Positions 32,988 to 44,489 of a DNA stretch of 64,000 bases are shown here, piece after piece. A model generated the notes under the pieces. It did not search any database, was not told the origin of the DNA, and saw only the letters and a list, made by a program, of their open reading frames with translations. Position 1 is the stretch's first letter; the number at the start of each line of letters is the position of its first letter. Source of the stretch: Diphasiastrum complanatum. Taxonomy: Eukaryota; Streptophyta; Lycopodiopsida; Lycopodiales; Lycopodiaceae. Both the position numbers and the translations under genes were made by a program. Location: positions 69,999,982-70,063,981 of the forward strand of contig CM055097.1 of NCBI GenBank assembly GCA_029204225.1. Reading direction: 5' to 3'.

Positions 32988-34371
32988 TCATCCACCAGCC
33001 TGTGTCGAGTCTTTATACAAAGGATCATAGCTTGTAGATTCTATCTTGTTGCGAAGTTGGTTGGCCTCATTTCTAGGGACTTTGATTTCAAGCAGCCGCT
33101 CCACCACACATCTGCAAATAGGGCAGCGGTTTGTTTGAATCCTCAAAACTTTTGCACATTCGCTGCACATGCACTGCACACAGTTGATCCGTTAAAATTA
33201 CCAAAGTAAAAAAATGCAGTCAACTCCTAACCCAAAGTTATTAAACCCATTTTGGATTGTATGAAAAGAGAATACACAGTAGACTAATGTTAAATTGATA
33301 TACAGAATCTTTCAGGTTTTCTGCTTCTGGCAAAGTACTATGCAAGAGGTTTGAACTTCCATTATATGTCCCCCTGCTTGCGTAAAAAAGTTGCCTGCTA
33401 AAGTCGTTCCTGATTGAGCAACCCCACCGAGAAGTAAGAAGAACAAAAAACCTGCCTAAACAAAAATTTTGTGCACAGATAATATAAGCAGTCAACTTGC
33501 TTAACTTCCAACTAGTGGCACAAATTGGAAACTAGATCTTACCATGTGCCTGCAAGGCAAAACTGTCGTGTCCCTTGGCTCTGACATGCAAATCACACAC
33601 TCTTTTCCAGAGTCATTCCCATCAATGCCACCATTGCTGGTACTGTTCTCAATTCCATAGATTTCCTGTAATTCATAGCGAATGCCATCAACCCAAATGA
33701 TCTGCTTAGCGACTCTAACACAATATTCTCCTTCCTTGCGTTCAATGACTGCATGTGTTGTTTGACAATGCACCCATTTTGGAAGGGGTGCACCGAGAGG
33801 CTCATTGCTCCTTGAAGGAGCATCAGGAGGAAGATCCCTTGGCACAGTCTCTGTCCTTACAACAAGAGCATATATTTCATGTTCGCCCTCCTTCAGAAGC
33901 TCATCCTCATCAAACAGAGATAGGTTGACACCAGTCCCAACTGCCTGCCTGAACCTTTGGCCCAGTCCCTTTTCAAAAGCCACCTGTACTGGTCTGAAAG
34001 CATCCGGCTTGACTGGAGTCAAACTGCAATTTACTCCTTCTTTAGCCAGGAAAAATATGCAAATACTGCATGCCAAAAGCACAGAGAAGTAAGCTTAGCG
34101 TGTATTGCATTAAATACATATATTATTGACCTTTTCCTTTGCATGGGAGCTCATATAAAACCAGCAGGAAAATATTTTCTTGAAATCTAAACTTCTCTCA
34201 ATTCAATTGGTCCAAAAATCATGACAAATAATCAAGCCAGCAGAAAGATGAACAGCAAAATTTGTAAAAGGCAGATATACTTGGAGATTCCGACGAAATG
34301 TATTCAGGATAATCAACCTCTTTGGTTGGTTTCTAAAGTTGCATTTATTACTATTGTGTGTGTGTGTGTGC

Positions 34372-34440
<69 letters not shown>

Positions 34441-36022
34441 TTTCATTTCTATGAACATCCATATTAAAGGGCTGGATAATGAACATAATCTAATCAGAAG
34501 AATGGGTTAGCGGTTACAAGGTGCATTAATGGATGATGAAGATAATATAAAATCCATACAGTCAAGTCAGTCCACAGACTAATAATAACCATATGGAAGA
34601 GAAATGGGTAGGTTGAGAAACGAAATAGCTATTCTCAACTAGAAGGGGCAGTCATGATCTGTACATATTCAGCCAAAAAGCTGCAAATCTAAGTTCATAT
34701 TTATGTCCTTCCGAATTGACGATATGAGTGAAAATCTGTATAATGTAGACAAGATAGCCATATGGTGACCCCGTGAAAGAAAATGATCAATGATACAATG
34801 AGAATCTAAAGCTTTGAAATGTGAGAAAAAACAGAGTATAGCCCCCTGTAACACATTCTTTCTCTGATTTCAACAGTTACTACTTTGAGATGACCTACCC
34901 AAATCATTTAGATTCAGCATCTAGATATGTTGCTACAGAGATTCTCCAGCATTGGCAATGAGTAATATAGCTGAAAAACAATGTAAATTAAATCTTTGAT
35001 AGCATACATATCTACTAGCAAAGTGTAGATTTGAATCTTTGATATTAACATACATATCTACTTCCAAGGTAACGAATCAAAGAAGCTTTATCGACTGTCT
35101 TTGTCTTCAGAGACGACTCCCATACATTTGAAAGTTGGATCATATCATCCATATCATGCAAGGATCATATTGGTTTGATGCAAATGTAATGATTGGTCAA
35201 TCAAGTTAATAGACAACACAATTAGAAGCAAGCACGGTTTAAAGAGAGAATTGATGATACAAACAAAAACTCAAACTGAATATAAGCAAAACATGAAGAA
35301 AGAAATCTCTTCTAACTTACGCTTGAATCTCTCTAAATGGCTTATTTGATTGCAAGCATTTTGTGCGTATTTTATCGAATCCCATTGCATGCGCTTAGAA
35401 CATTATTGAAAATGCATCCAACATGCACAGCAACTAAGAAAATCTATACAATGACCAAGCTTCCTGAAAACTACTCAGCATATGAGAAAACTCAGAGTTT
35501 CAAATTATGATAGCTGCGAGCCTAACAATCTACTCTTTTCATTTTCCAACGCAAAACTAACCTGCCAGGTAGAGTGGCATCAAACGAGAAGGCCACCAAA
35601 TGATGGCCTGGGTTTGCCTCATCCTTCTCCAACCTCAGTGAGGCCTTCTTCAGATTGACATCATTTTTTATTGTATTTGCTTTTTGATGCTCTGCAACAG
35701 CTGGAGTTTGGGGCAAAGCAGATTGAGTTGAAACTGGAGGAGGCATCAACGGCCTAAATCCTTGAGGCACGCTGATAAGATACTGTCCATTGCTGGGCAT
35801 GTAGTTTGATGGATAGAACTGACGGCCAGCAGCAGAAGGAACTGCTCCACTGTGATTGGGAGGATACAAGTAGCGAAGCGGGTGTCCATTGGGACTATAA
35901 GGAGTGAAGGGAAGACCAGAATGAGAAGCAGGGTAACTGGGAGGGATCGGGCGTCGTGGAGAATCTTCAGGTGCAGGCTGCTGTGTCCTACTATGTCTCC
36001 GACTGCTAGGCCCAATCCCCAT
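32988..36022 (-). CDS. LUL: RING-type E3 ubiquitin ligase, LOG2/LUL family, intact
   Basis: Three coding exons on the minus strand: 36022-35562, 34065-33543 and 33173-32988, joined by GT-AG introns (phase 2, then phase 0) to 389 codons, the size of Arabidopsis LOG2 (388 aa). The start MGIGPSS gives Gly2 and Ser6, an N-myristoylation context as in LOG2. Residues 1-115 are Pro/Ser/Tyr-rich and disordered. About 120-290 form the conserved LUL/DAR2-type domain ([35 protein letters not shown]). A C3HC4 RING follows: C310, C313, C325, H327, C331, C334, C345, C348 ([20 protein letters not shown]). LOG2 ubiquitinates at membranes and affects amino-acid export (GDU1 partner) and ABA/drought responses; that role here is inferred. 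The short tail after RING is lineage-specific. No stop or shift, so it is probably expressed. Confidence 0.93.
34355..34438. repeat. Compound microsatellite in LUL intron 1
   Basis: (GT)7(GC)8(GT)~16(GA)~10 in order on the plus strand. Alternating purine-pyrimidine over about 65 bp. Lies inside the 1.5-kb first coding intron. Confidence 0.95.
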
Positions 36023-36047
36023 TGATGCAGTTACAGCTTTCGATCGG

Positions 36048-37150
36048 CTGCCCTTGATTTGAATGACCAGACAAAATTTAGATCACCCCACGGCAATAAT
36101 CACCTCAATGCAGCTTCCTTCTTTCAAATGACTAAACCACCTTCTGTTCTCATCGAATGCAACCTATCAAAATGTTATCTGATCATTCCTCTGATGCTTC
36201 AGAATCAATTTATTGCTGCTTCGTTTCTATAGCTGGAATTACTTCTAGTATGTAAGTTGTTCTACCAGAATATTAATTTCAAGGAGACATAAAGTGAGAT
36301 TTCCGTAGAGCAATTAAGCCAGCATTTTTTGCTTCCATCTTCAGAGCAATAAAACTGCTGGCACAAGCCTACCCTGTGCCGTTTCAGCCAGCTTTCTCAG
36401 ATTTGCCGTACCTTCACATCATCTATCTAAATCAACATTTAGTTGTCTTTGGAACAGAAACCGCCATGGTCTTTTCAATGTAGCTCTACCCAACTCAACT
36501 CTCTTGCCCATTGCCATCCCAAACAGAAATAAAAATAAATCTATGAGCACGTTTCCTTCATAAAAAAGAGCAGGCTGAAGGACACAGCCTGCGATCAGGA
36601 CAAAAGGTCTTTACTATTGATGCTCTGCATAAAATTCTGGCCTTTAGCAGAATTAGTCCACAACAAATTTTCTTAATCACAATTTACAATAAGTACACCC
36701 CATAGCTACATCGAAATTCAGTATGAACCAGCAGACGCAACAGAGCCCACGATCACATCATCCCACGAACCAGAAACGCCTGTCTTGCACACAGGACACA
36801 CTTACGGGGTTCCACAGCCTCGCTGCTGGCCCCTCACGCCTACAGCTATAAACAGAGCAAGACCTACAGCTACCGATTTCACAAGAGGAAGCGACACGCC
36901 ATACTTGTCTTTCTCAGTCAAACTCTCTCCGAGTCTCTCTCTGGGTATCACCTCGGTGGTGCGAGGCCATGAGAAAACAGAGAAAAGAAAAACCAAAGAA
37001 AAGGAAAACAGAGAAAAGAGAAAAGAAAAGAGAGAGAGAGAAAGGGAGATGCCGCTTGGAGGAAGACACGGCGCAAGGCAAAGGCACGAGGACAAAAGGA
37101 CATCCGTAAAAGAGAAAATTCTAAAGACAAAAGAGAGGAATGGATAATCC
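36048..37150 (-). promoter_or_regulatory. Probable LUL 5' leader with leader intron
   Basis: Upstream of the LUL start, minus-strand sequence 37147-36950 is strongly CT-rich (long TTTTCTCTTTTCTCT runs), typical of plant 5' untranslated leaders. A strong donor ACCCC|GTAAGTGTG lies at 36806/36805, and a candidate acceptor CAAGGGCAG ends at 36048, 26 bp before the ATG, giving a ~758-bp leader intron. The acceptor has a weak pyrimidine tract, so the exact splice site is unsure. Confidence 0.5.
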
Positions 37151-37312
37151 CTTGAATATGAATGCAAATTTACACAAAGGGAATGGAAAATCCCTTGAAT
37201 ATGAATGCAAATTTACACAAAGGGAATGGAAAATCCCTTGAATATGAATGCAAATTTTGACAAAGGGAATGGAAAATCCCGTGAACATGAATGCCAATTA
37301 CACAAAGGGGCC
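37140..37312. repeat. Four tandem copies of a 43-bp unit upstream of LUL
   Basis: TCCCTTGAAT (or TCCCGTGAAC) starts units at 37148, 37191, 37234 and 37277, exactly 43 bp apart. The first three are near-identical, the fourth diverged. Each contains AAGGGAATGGAAAATCCCTT, an inverted repeat around a purine core. They lie just upstream of the CT-rich leader, where the LUL promoter should be. Confidence 0.95.
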
Positions 37313-37319
37313 TTTCATT

Positions 37320-38460
37320 TGCCGAGGACGAGGACGGTAGCTTGAGGCGAAGGTGAGAATGTCTCATTTGCTCACACTTTTCCAAAAAGATGTGTTAATT
37401 TAATAAACTTGTAAGTGGAAGGTTGAGTAAAACAATTAGTCGAATGATTAACTATATTCTTTTTTGGTGAGATGAGTGCAAATTATTTTAAAAAATCGAG
37501 GCACTCATTTCAGGAAATATAAAAAAGCAAATAATGGAATTCACATATGACATATGATCAACTCATGATCTACACTCTAGAGTAGATGAACTAATAAAAG
37601 GTCATTATGCAGAGTGACATTTAGCTTTACTTGAAGAAGTTAAATAATGCACAATGAACAAGAACAAGCCAAGGAGGGACCAGGGTCCATTCTATTGACT
37701 TAACACAAACCAAAATCAAGGTCACATCATTAAACTAGGCACATAGGGCCCACTTTACATGTTCTATGACATTACCACTTACGCACCATTACTAATTGTA
37801 CGTAAGGGGGAAGCCATTCTACATGACCTATTACCTACAATCCATCGAGCAGAATAAATGTGGCCAATTTTCCCATGTTTTTGACAATATAATTGTTGTT
37901 GTTAACCATAAGGTGCATTTAGACGCACAATGTGAAAACTTATCACCAAATTTCTTGTTGACGATTCAAGAGTTAAAATAGATGTAGAGTAACATTTAAC
38001 ATTGTTCCAAAAGTAATTTATTATGATTGTATTGAACTAATAATGTGCTCAATTTAAAGCATCAAACATTTAGGTTTTTCATGAATTTAGAAAATGTGCA
38101 TTTAGAAGTGTATTGGTGAGTCCTTTTGTTGAGCTACGATAACAAAGAAATGAGAGGATGAGATGAGCATTTCCATATTATGTCAAAAGACTCACATTAT
38201 CAAGTTAAATGTGTTGCGAAGATATTGACTGAAAATCACAACCAAGGAAGGTCAAAAAATTCCATCCTAAAGGGCTCCATAATTTCTATATTCCAATAGG
38301 TTCAAATTCTATAGAAGAAAGGCTCCATATTTTCAAGTTCAATACATTACAATCAATCAAACTACAAAGTAATAACTATTTAGCAATATCATAGTGAATA
38401 ATGGACGTCCCCAAACTCTATATCCATTGTCCCATCTTAGCTATTTGAGTTGGCACACAA
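37320..38460. other. No recognised feature
   Basis: AT-rich spacer between the LUL promoter region and Copia-D; no repeat or coding frame is supported. Confidence 0.45.
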
Positions 38461-38464
38461 TTAA

Positions 38465-39412
38465 AATTTCTTGTAGATCCAATTTATTGCTGCTCTGCAT
38501 GCTATTGAACAACCACTTGTCACGGACTTATTGTCATGTTTGCAACTCGCCCAACTTGCATCATTGTAATGTTGCATCTTGAATTCTTCTTTGGCTTTGT
38601 AGGCAAATCCCATATTTTGGGTTCCTTTTAGATACTGCAGTATGCATTTTGCCATCAGCCAATGTGCCATACCAGGGTTAGAAGAAAACTAACTTAATAA
38701 GTAGACAGAGAATGCTAGATCGAGTCTAGTGCAGGTACATGAGACTTCCGATCAGGTTTTGATATGGTATTTTCTCCATCTGATGTCTCTCTTCTTTTGT
38801 GCTTGGATAGTCTTGCTTCGACAATCTGGCTCCAGCTATCATTGGTGTGGCTTTTTCTTTGGAGTCAATCATTCGGTACTACTTCAATACTTTTTCTACA
38901 TACTCTGATCGATTCAAGTGCATGAGCCTCCTTCGGTCTCTTTTGATTTGTAGCCCTAGACATTTTTTCGCTTTTCCTAAATCTATGGTTTCATAACTTG
39001 CAGATATCTGACTGTATTGTTGATTAACATCAAACAATTTTCTATTATCAAAGAGTCATCTACAAAAATTGTTAGAATCACAAATTTATTTTCTATACTC
39101 TTTATATATACATTACAGTCAAGTGTTGTAGGAGTAAATCCTAGGGACTTTAGAAGATTGTCGAGCTTCTTGTACCAAACTCGCGATGCTTGCTTGAGAC
39201 CATTGATACATGGGTGTAGCCGACAGGTGTACTTCCAATTGTTTGGATCTTCAAATCCTCCATCTTGACCATAGGTGAGTATGTGTCAAAAGTGTCAACA
39301 CCATACTTCTACGTGTAGCCTTTGGCTTTGTAGCGTCGACACTTCCATCTGACCTTAGTTTTCTTTTGTGTGGCTCAAGTGTCCATGCCTGATTTAGCCT
39401 CATCGATTCCAT
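38465..39412 (-). pseudogene. Copia-D RT and RNase H remnant
   Basis: Minus strand: [18 protein letters not shown] begins right after the Gypsy join, then KGYTxKYGVDTFDTYSPMVKM, LGLQIKRDRRRLMHLNRSEY, YQNLIGSLMYL, and RNase H from CILQYLKGTQNMGFAYK through YNDASWASCKHDNKSVTSGCS to INWIYKK, where it ends at 38465. Frame changes are frequent; the SDGSV block near 39340 is scrambled and the RT catalytic region near 39080 reads only NNFCR. Confidence 0.85.
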
Positions 39413-41320
39413 CTAAATACCATGCTCCACCCAAGCGATCTACAAGGTCATCCATCCTGGTGGGTAATGGATATTTATTCTTTATAGTCACTTTATTAAG
39501 CCCTTTGTAATCCACACATCTCCGGAAACCTCCATCGTTCTTCGCTTTAAGAAGAACAGGAGCGCCCCATGGTGATTTACTAGGTTGCATATGTCCCATC
39601 CTCAGATAGTTTTCTATTTGATTTGAAATATCTGTCTCCTCTTTCTGAGAGAACCTATAAGGTTGTCTATAGATAAGTTGACTTCCTGGAATTAACTCAA
39701 TCTTGTGGTCTACTGACCTAGACGGTGGTAAACCATGACGTAATTCAGATGGAAAAACATCCCTAAATTCATTTATGATCTGTTCTTTCACTGCTTGTTC
39801 ATGATCTAAATTTATTGAGTTAAGAATTGCTGAGAATTCACAACCATTTAGATTCATTTCAGGAACAGCCACAACTGGAATAGCATAAATTGAAAAAACT
39901 TCATACTCAGAATAATCCAATGTTTCCAATTCATTAATTGTAGAAATCTGATCCAACGGACGTACAAAATTACTGCCAAATAATGTAACTACCTTATCAC
40001 CCTCCTTGAAAGTGAGGACATGCTTCTCCAAATCAATTAACAGAGAAGGCGATTTACTAAATAACCATTCGTAACCTAAGATTAAATCAGTATGAGCTAG
40101 GTCTAAAACATGAAAATTGACTAATTCTGTGTGTCCTTGCATCAAAACTGGGAGCTTCGGGACTTTCACGTTCCAAGTCTCCAACTCTACTCCTGAACCT
40201 AGATAAACTTTATATCTATGATTGTTGGCTTCAGTTTCCAAGCTGAGTTTCTGCACAAGACAAGAATTAATAAAATTATGAGTTGAACCACTGTCCAATA
40301 AACTTCTTGATCTTTAATTGTGTCAATTAAACGAAAAAGTTCATTAGGCAAGAAAGAAGTAGTACTAAAAGAACATTCACACTCACAATCAGTCAAGTTA
40401 ATTTCCAAAGTCTTATCATTGCCTCCTGGGATTTCAATCATGTGAGCAGACACTTTTTTCCTTTCTGGACATCTCATCATATGTCCAGGCTTCTTACAAA
40501 CAAAACATAAGTTCTCTCTTTTAGCCTTTTCTCGGGACATAGATTTCTTGAATCTCTTTTTCTTCGGCTTCCTGGGTTCCAATGCTGCTTGATCTAATTC
40601 GTCAAAATATTTTGCTTGGTCTGGACCGTGCTTCTTACTCTTCTTGGTTTTCAAAGTGGTTGGAATTTGTGCAAACTGCTTCTTGGATGCCACTACTATG
40701 GAATCATATGCTTTCGCAATCCGAAACGCATACTTGAGGCTTTGAAGCACATTTTGACTGCATTCGTTCTGATAGTCGGCTGGCAAACCTAGGACAAATT
40801 GGCAAAGTGCCAACTACGCATCGAATGATGGAACCCTATTCCATAGGTCCATGAATTCCTGGATATAAGAGTCTAAACTCTATGTACCCATCTTGCAGTT
40901 CACGAACTTCAGGTAGTAGTCCACATCATCAGCAACTACAAAAGCTTTTTTGAAAACTTTCGCAAATGCCTCCCAAGTAGTTGGCTTCACCGGTAAATCT
41001 CGCCACCACGATGACACTTTGTCGCGTAAGAACAGCATGACACTTTCAATTTTCTTCTCATCAGGAACACCGTGCAGATTGAAGTAACTACTCTACTTGG
41101 CCAGCTAGTCCTCGACAACCTCAAGTATCTTCTCCTTCTTCTCGCCCGCATAAACCTCCGGTTAAAAACCGAGATTGGGTGAAGACATCAATTTGACTTG
41201 ATTCAACATAACCTCCATTTGTTGATCTCTCATTAGATTACGATTATTCATATCATTGAGTGTCGTACTCAATTGCTGACAAATCACCATATAAGATGGC
41301 GCACCCGGATTTGTAGCTGC
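39413..41320 (-). pseudogene. Gypsy-E fragment: gag, protease and RT start
   Basis: Minus strand: gag with VSSWWRDLPVKPTTWEAF and LALCQFVLGLPADYQNE, a CCHC-like knuckle CFVCKKPGHMMRCP (one spacing residue short), protease [13 protein letters not shown] (intact DSG) with the second strand DLILGYEWL, then RT with [40 protein letters not shown] and [20 protein letters not shown]. It stops there, inside RT, and switches to copia RT. The protease-RT frame is open for 307 codons (40298-39375). Chromovirus-like rather than Tat type (RCVDYxxLN, no LTR at either end). It would have supplied capsid, protease and polymerase but lacks the catalytic YVDD. Confidence 0.85.
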
Positions 41321-41379
41321 ATACATTCTCGTCAAATAGGACTCATGCACCAAGATCGACGATTCTCGACACAGACAGC

Positions 41380-42960
41380 AAGTCTGTACTGAGTGTTGGC
41401 ACGTACACTGCTCCTTACAGTTTTGCATATCTAGATAGTGTACGTAGATGTAGAGTCTCGATGCCTTTGACATCGTGTCTACTTCCATCACCTAGTATCA
41501 CTCCTCTTGCATTGTCGAGCATCTTATAGTTGATCAAGATGTTTTTGTTGCACGTGATGTGCGATGTAGCACCTGAGTCGATGACTATGTCATAGTTGTG
41601 CTCAGAGTAGTTGGTTGATGTTTCATCAATGATCGTGAAGGCATTGTCACCCTTCTTAGCAATCTTTGATGATTTTGCAACGTTTGTTTTCTCAACTTTC
41701 TGCTTTTCTTTTGGGTTGTGATAGCATTCATTTGCAGAATGTCCTTTCTTCTTGCAGTGCATGCAAGCTATCATCAGGTTGAACCAGCATTAGTCTTATT
41801 CTTTCTTTTTGGGTTGTATTTGCATTCATATGCTGAATGCCCTTTCTTCTTGTAGTGCATGCAAGGGATCGTCGGGTTGAACTAGCATCCGCCGGCTATG
41901 TGTCCCGGCTTTTGACAGTGATCACAAGAAGAAGTTTGCCTCTTGTCGATGACTTCGAATGAGCTTTGTTGAATCTGGGCTTGTCCTTTTTCTTTTCCTT
42001 TGTGAAACGGGCCTTTTTCTGGTCGTTGCTTCTTTCTCCATCTCTCATCAGTCTTTCATTACCGACAAGATTGACATTGATTGCCATCTTTGTTAAGCTC
42101 AAGATGAGCATTTGCAGCAGTTGATAGGATGTAGGTAGAGACTTTATGAAGTACATCAGCTGTTGTAGTGTTGGGACCTGATGCTCCTGTCCAAATGCAG
42201 CAAGTTGAGCAAAGATTGTTCTGATCCTCTCGACAAGCTGATTCAGCTGGTTGCCATCCCATGTAGACTTTGCAGCTGGCAGTTGATTAGGTGCATCACT
42301 GATGCAGTAGTCCTCACTTCATACTTCTGCTTTAGATTTTTCCATGCTTCATGGATGCTCTCACAGTTTTCAATGTGCATGAAGATCTCAAAAACGCTGA
42401 TTGCCATTGTGCACTCATTTGTTTTGATCCATTGGCAATGAATCCATGATCACAATCAGGAGCAGGGTGAGTTTGGCCTCAATATATAGAGCCAAAAGCA
42501 ACCTGGGCACATAGACATGCATAACCCTAAGTCTCCTATACATAGATTCACCTAGAATAGAGTCCTAAGCATGAACCAACTATACATATAATTGCTATTG
42601 ATAACTCTACACATGCATACATTGTCTCATACCTTGTCTAAACTCCATTTAGTGTGTTCTGGGCCTCACAAGAATATTAGTTACTTTCGGGTCACATCCA
42701 GTATCATGTGGCATAACTAACAGCTTGATTTATTGGAGTACCGTGTATCCAAGACTAGGAGTATATTGAATCCTACTTATTGGCCATGGACATAACATTC
42801 CTTGGGTCTTCCGCTGGAGGCTGTTCTTCTATGAGAATGGTCATTGACCAGATCCCTTCACCCTTCAAGAGTGTTCTGATTTTGAACTTCCAAACTCGAT
42901 AGTTTGTGCCATCAATATCCTTGTCTGAATCGTTGAAGCCATATTGTGTTGCCTAGATGA
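41380..42960 (-). pseudogene. Copia-D gag (three zinc knuckles) and protease
   Basis: Gag opens ATGGCTTCAACGATTCAGAC near 42945 and shifts frame at once; TNYRVWKFKIRTLL marks the family. The solo LTR at 42433-42796 splits it; gag resumes near 42430 (ENCESIHEAWKNLKQKYEV). Three CCHC motifs follow: one near 41915 (CQKPGHIAGGC), one near 41845 (CMHYKKKGHSAYEC) and CMHCKKKGHSANEC near 41760. The second and third are tandem duplicates; Copia-A has a single one there. The protease site VIDSGATSHITC near 41580 is intact, followed by LLSVSRIVDLGA in a shifted frame near 41350. Confidence 0.85.
42433..42796 (-). repeat. Solo LTR of family L inside Copia-D gag
   Basis: Minus strand from TGTTATGTCCATGGCCAATA (42796) to ...ATTGCCA (42433), with a TATA region GGCTCTATATATTGAGGCC. 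It shares the start TGTTATG(T/G)CCAT and the CTCTATATATTGAGG box with the LTR at 63414-63904. Gag sequence on its two sides aligns to contiguous Copia-A gag, which proves insertion. A clean target duplication is not visible. Confidence 0.75.
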
Positions 42961-42962
42961 TT

Positions 42963-43330
42963 GGCTCTGATACCATGTAGAATTTTCTATTTCATTTGGG
43001 CTGTTGTGGAATTTATGTTTGTAGGATCCTAGACAAGCGACTATAGATCACAAACTTTGAAGCGTTCAATCAGACAGATGTGATGCGACAATTAGAGATG
43101 GAAGAATTGAGAAGTGGTTTGTATTTTGTTTTTGCTTTGGACTGAGTCGATTAGTGTCATGCATGTTGGCTGTCGCTTCTCTTACAGAATTTTGCTATGC
43201 TCTGCTCATTGGCAGAGTTTCATGCATAGATCTCAAAAGTATATTCACTTCCTTCTATTTCTTTTGCATTCTTACGCATTTTATCCTATATTTATCTCAA
43301 CATGTGAGTTTACAAGATAGTTTTTAACAA
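42963..43330 (-). repeat. Copia-D 5' LTR and primer site
   Basis: Minus strand: LTR ends GAAAATTCTACA at 42976, followed by TGGTATCAGAGCC (42975-42963), a perfect initiator-tRNA-Met primer site. The LTR shares ACTATCTTGTAAACTC and the CATGAAACTCTGCCAATGAG region with Copia-A LTRs but is diverged and shorter. Upper limit approximate. Confidence 0.8.
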
Positions 43331-43429
43331 CTTATTAAAGAAAGGTTTAATATTAATCTATTGGTTAGTCACCCTCTGATAATGTTGCTCTTGGCGGCTA
43401 AGCATGATAGTACAAGGTCCTCAAGCTCG

Positions 43430-43735
43430 TTGAGCTATGTAGTCCGTAACTCGACTTGTCCGACATTTTTGGATTTTTGGCCTTCGAGCTTTGAGCTTTG
43501 GCCTTTTGGCTTTTTTGGCTTTTTGGTTTTGAGTCCTCGTCAGCCACTTCAATGTCGATGATGTCAGCGACTTCGGACTTTGGACACTTCGGACTTTGTC
43601 TGCAGGGGCAGACCTCGGGCACTTGGACTTCGACTTCGGCCACTTCGGGCACCTCTAGTTGCAATGGCACCTCATCGAGCACTTTGGCAACTTCGACTTC
43701 GGCTACTTCGGTCTCGAGCACTTTGACTTCAAGGA
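43430..43735. repeat. Degenerate CACTTCGG/GACTTCGG repeat tract
   Basis: About 20 irregular copies of short CACTTCGG-, GACTTCGG- or GCACTTTGAC-like units. The long frames on both strands (Thr/Ser-rich plus, Glu/Val-rich minus) reflect the repeat and are not called as a gene. Confidence 0.8.
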
Positions 43736-43739
43736 ATGC

Positions 43740-44450
43740 TAAGGAATGGTTGCAAGAGTTCACCATTTCCAACAATATGACTAGCCAAAGAGTATCTCTC
43801 ACTCATCTTGCATTTTATGAAGGTACTAGAAAGTTCATTTACATTGTAAATGCAAATTTGATAGAATTGGTAGTATGCCAATAAATCTAGGATCCATGAA
43901 GATCTTAAAGCTAGGAGGTGTTTTTTTTGTGCCAAATATCACCAAACTTCTTCTTAGTGTTGTTTGATGATGATCTTCAAGTTGATTTTTGTGTGGATGC
44001 TTGCTTGATTAAGAGGGGTGATAAAGCAGTAGCAAGAGGTATAAGATATGGGAGGCTCTTTAAGTTGGATGTTAATGATGGATCTAACATTTCTAGGATG
44101 ATGGCCAAGTTTCAAGATGTCAAAGGAGGAGCTTTGGCATGAGGTTGGGCCATCCCAACTACAAATCCATGCAATCCATGATCAAGGAGGAGAAAGCAAT
44201 TGGTTTGCCCAAATCTTTGGCAAGTGTTTCGATCAATCAAAGCAACTAAAAAATGAGCACCGAACTTCGTTCGCTACTGAATGATCCCTATTAGGGCCCT
44301 TTTTGGACTAAAAAAAGGCCTCTTCACTAATTATAATTAGTGTTAATGATGACATGTGTACCAATAAGAGAGTGACAATTGAGATGGAATGGTCCATATG
44401 ACATGGCACATCCAATCGTGTAAATTAGATCTACAAATTCTAACCCACCC
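43740..44450 (+). pseudogene. Copia-F remnant: protease tail, pre-integrase, LTR scrap
   Basis: Plus strand, several frames: GGVFFVPNITKLLLSV (end of protease domain) near 43915, then IRYGRLFKLDVND near 44040 and LGHPNYKSMQSMI near 44145 (GAG-pre-integrase). After 44270 the DNA matches the Copia-C LTR in inverse orientation (TTAGGGCCC...AAAAAAAGGCCTCTT), so a second, opposite LTR scrap abuts it. Confidence 0.65.
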
Positions 44451-44489
44451 ACTAACTCTCCTCTAACTCCACTTGTAATGATGATATGA

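Larger units (their letters stand above)
38465..43330 (-). mobile_element. Copia-D: copia element with Gypsy fragment and solo LTR inside
   Basis: Same family as Copia-A, minus strand. Order: LTR (43330-42976), PBS, gag interrupted by a solo LTR (42796-42433), zinc knuckles, protease to about 41320, then a Gypsy fragment (41320-39413), then copia RT and RNase H (39413-38465). Integrase, the RNase H end and the 3' LTR are missing. Confidence 0.85.

Noticed and set aside
36785-37167. 120-codon frames on both strands upstream of LUL
   Set aside because: Purine- or CT-rich low complexity of the LUL leader; splice and leader signals explain it better.
43398-43884. Thr/Ser-rich (plus) and Glu/Val-rich (minus) frames
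   Set aside because: They mirror the CACTTCGG repeat tract.
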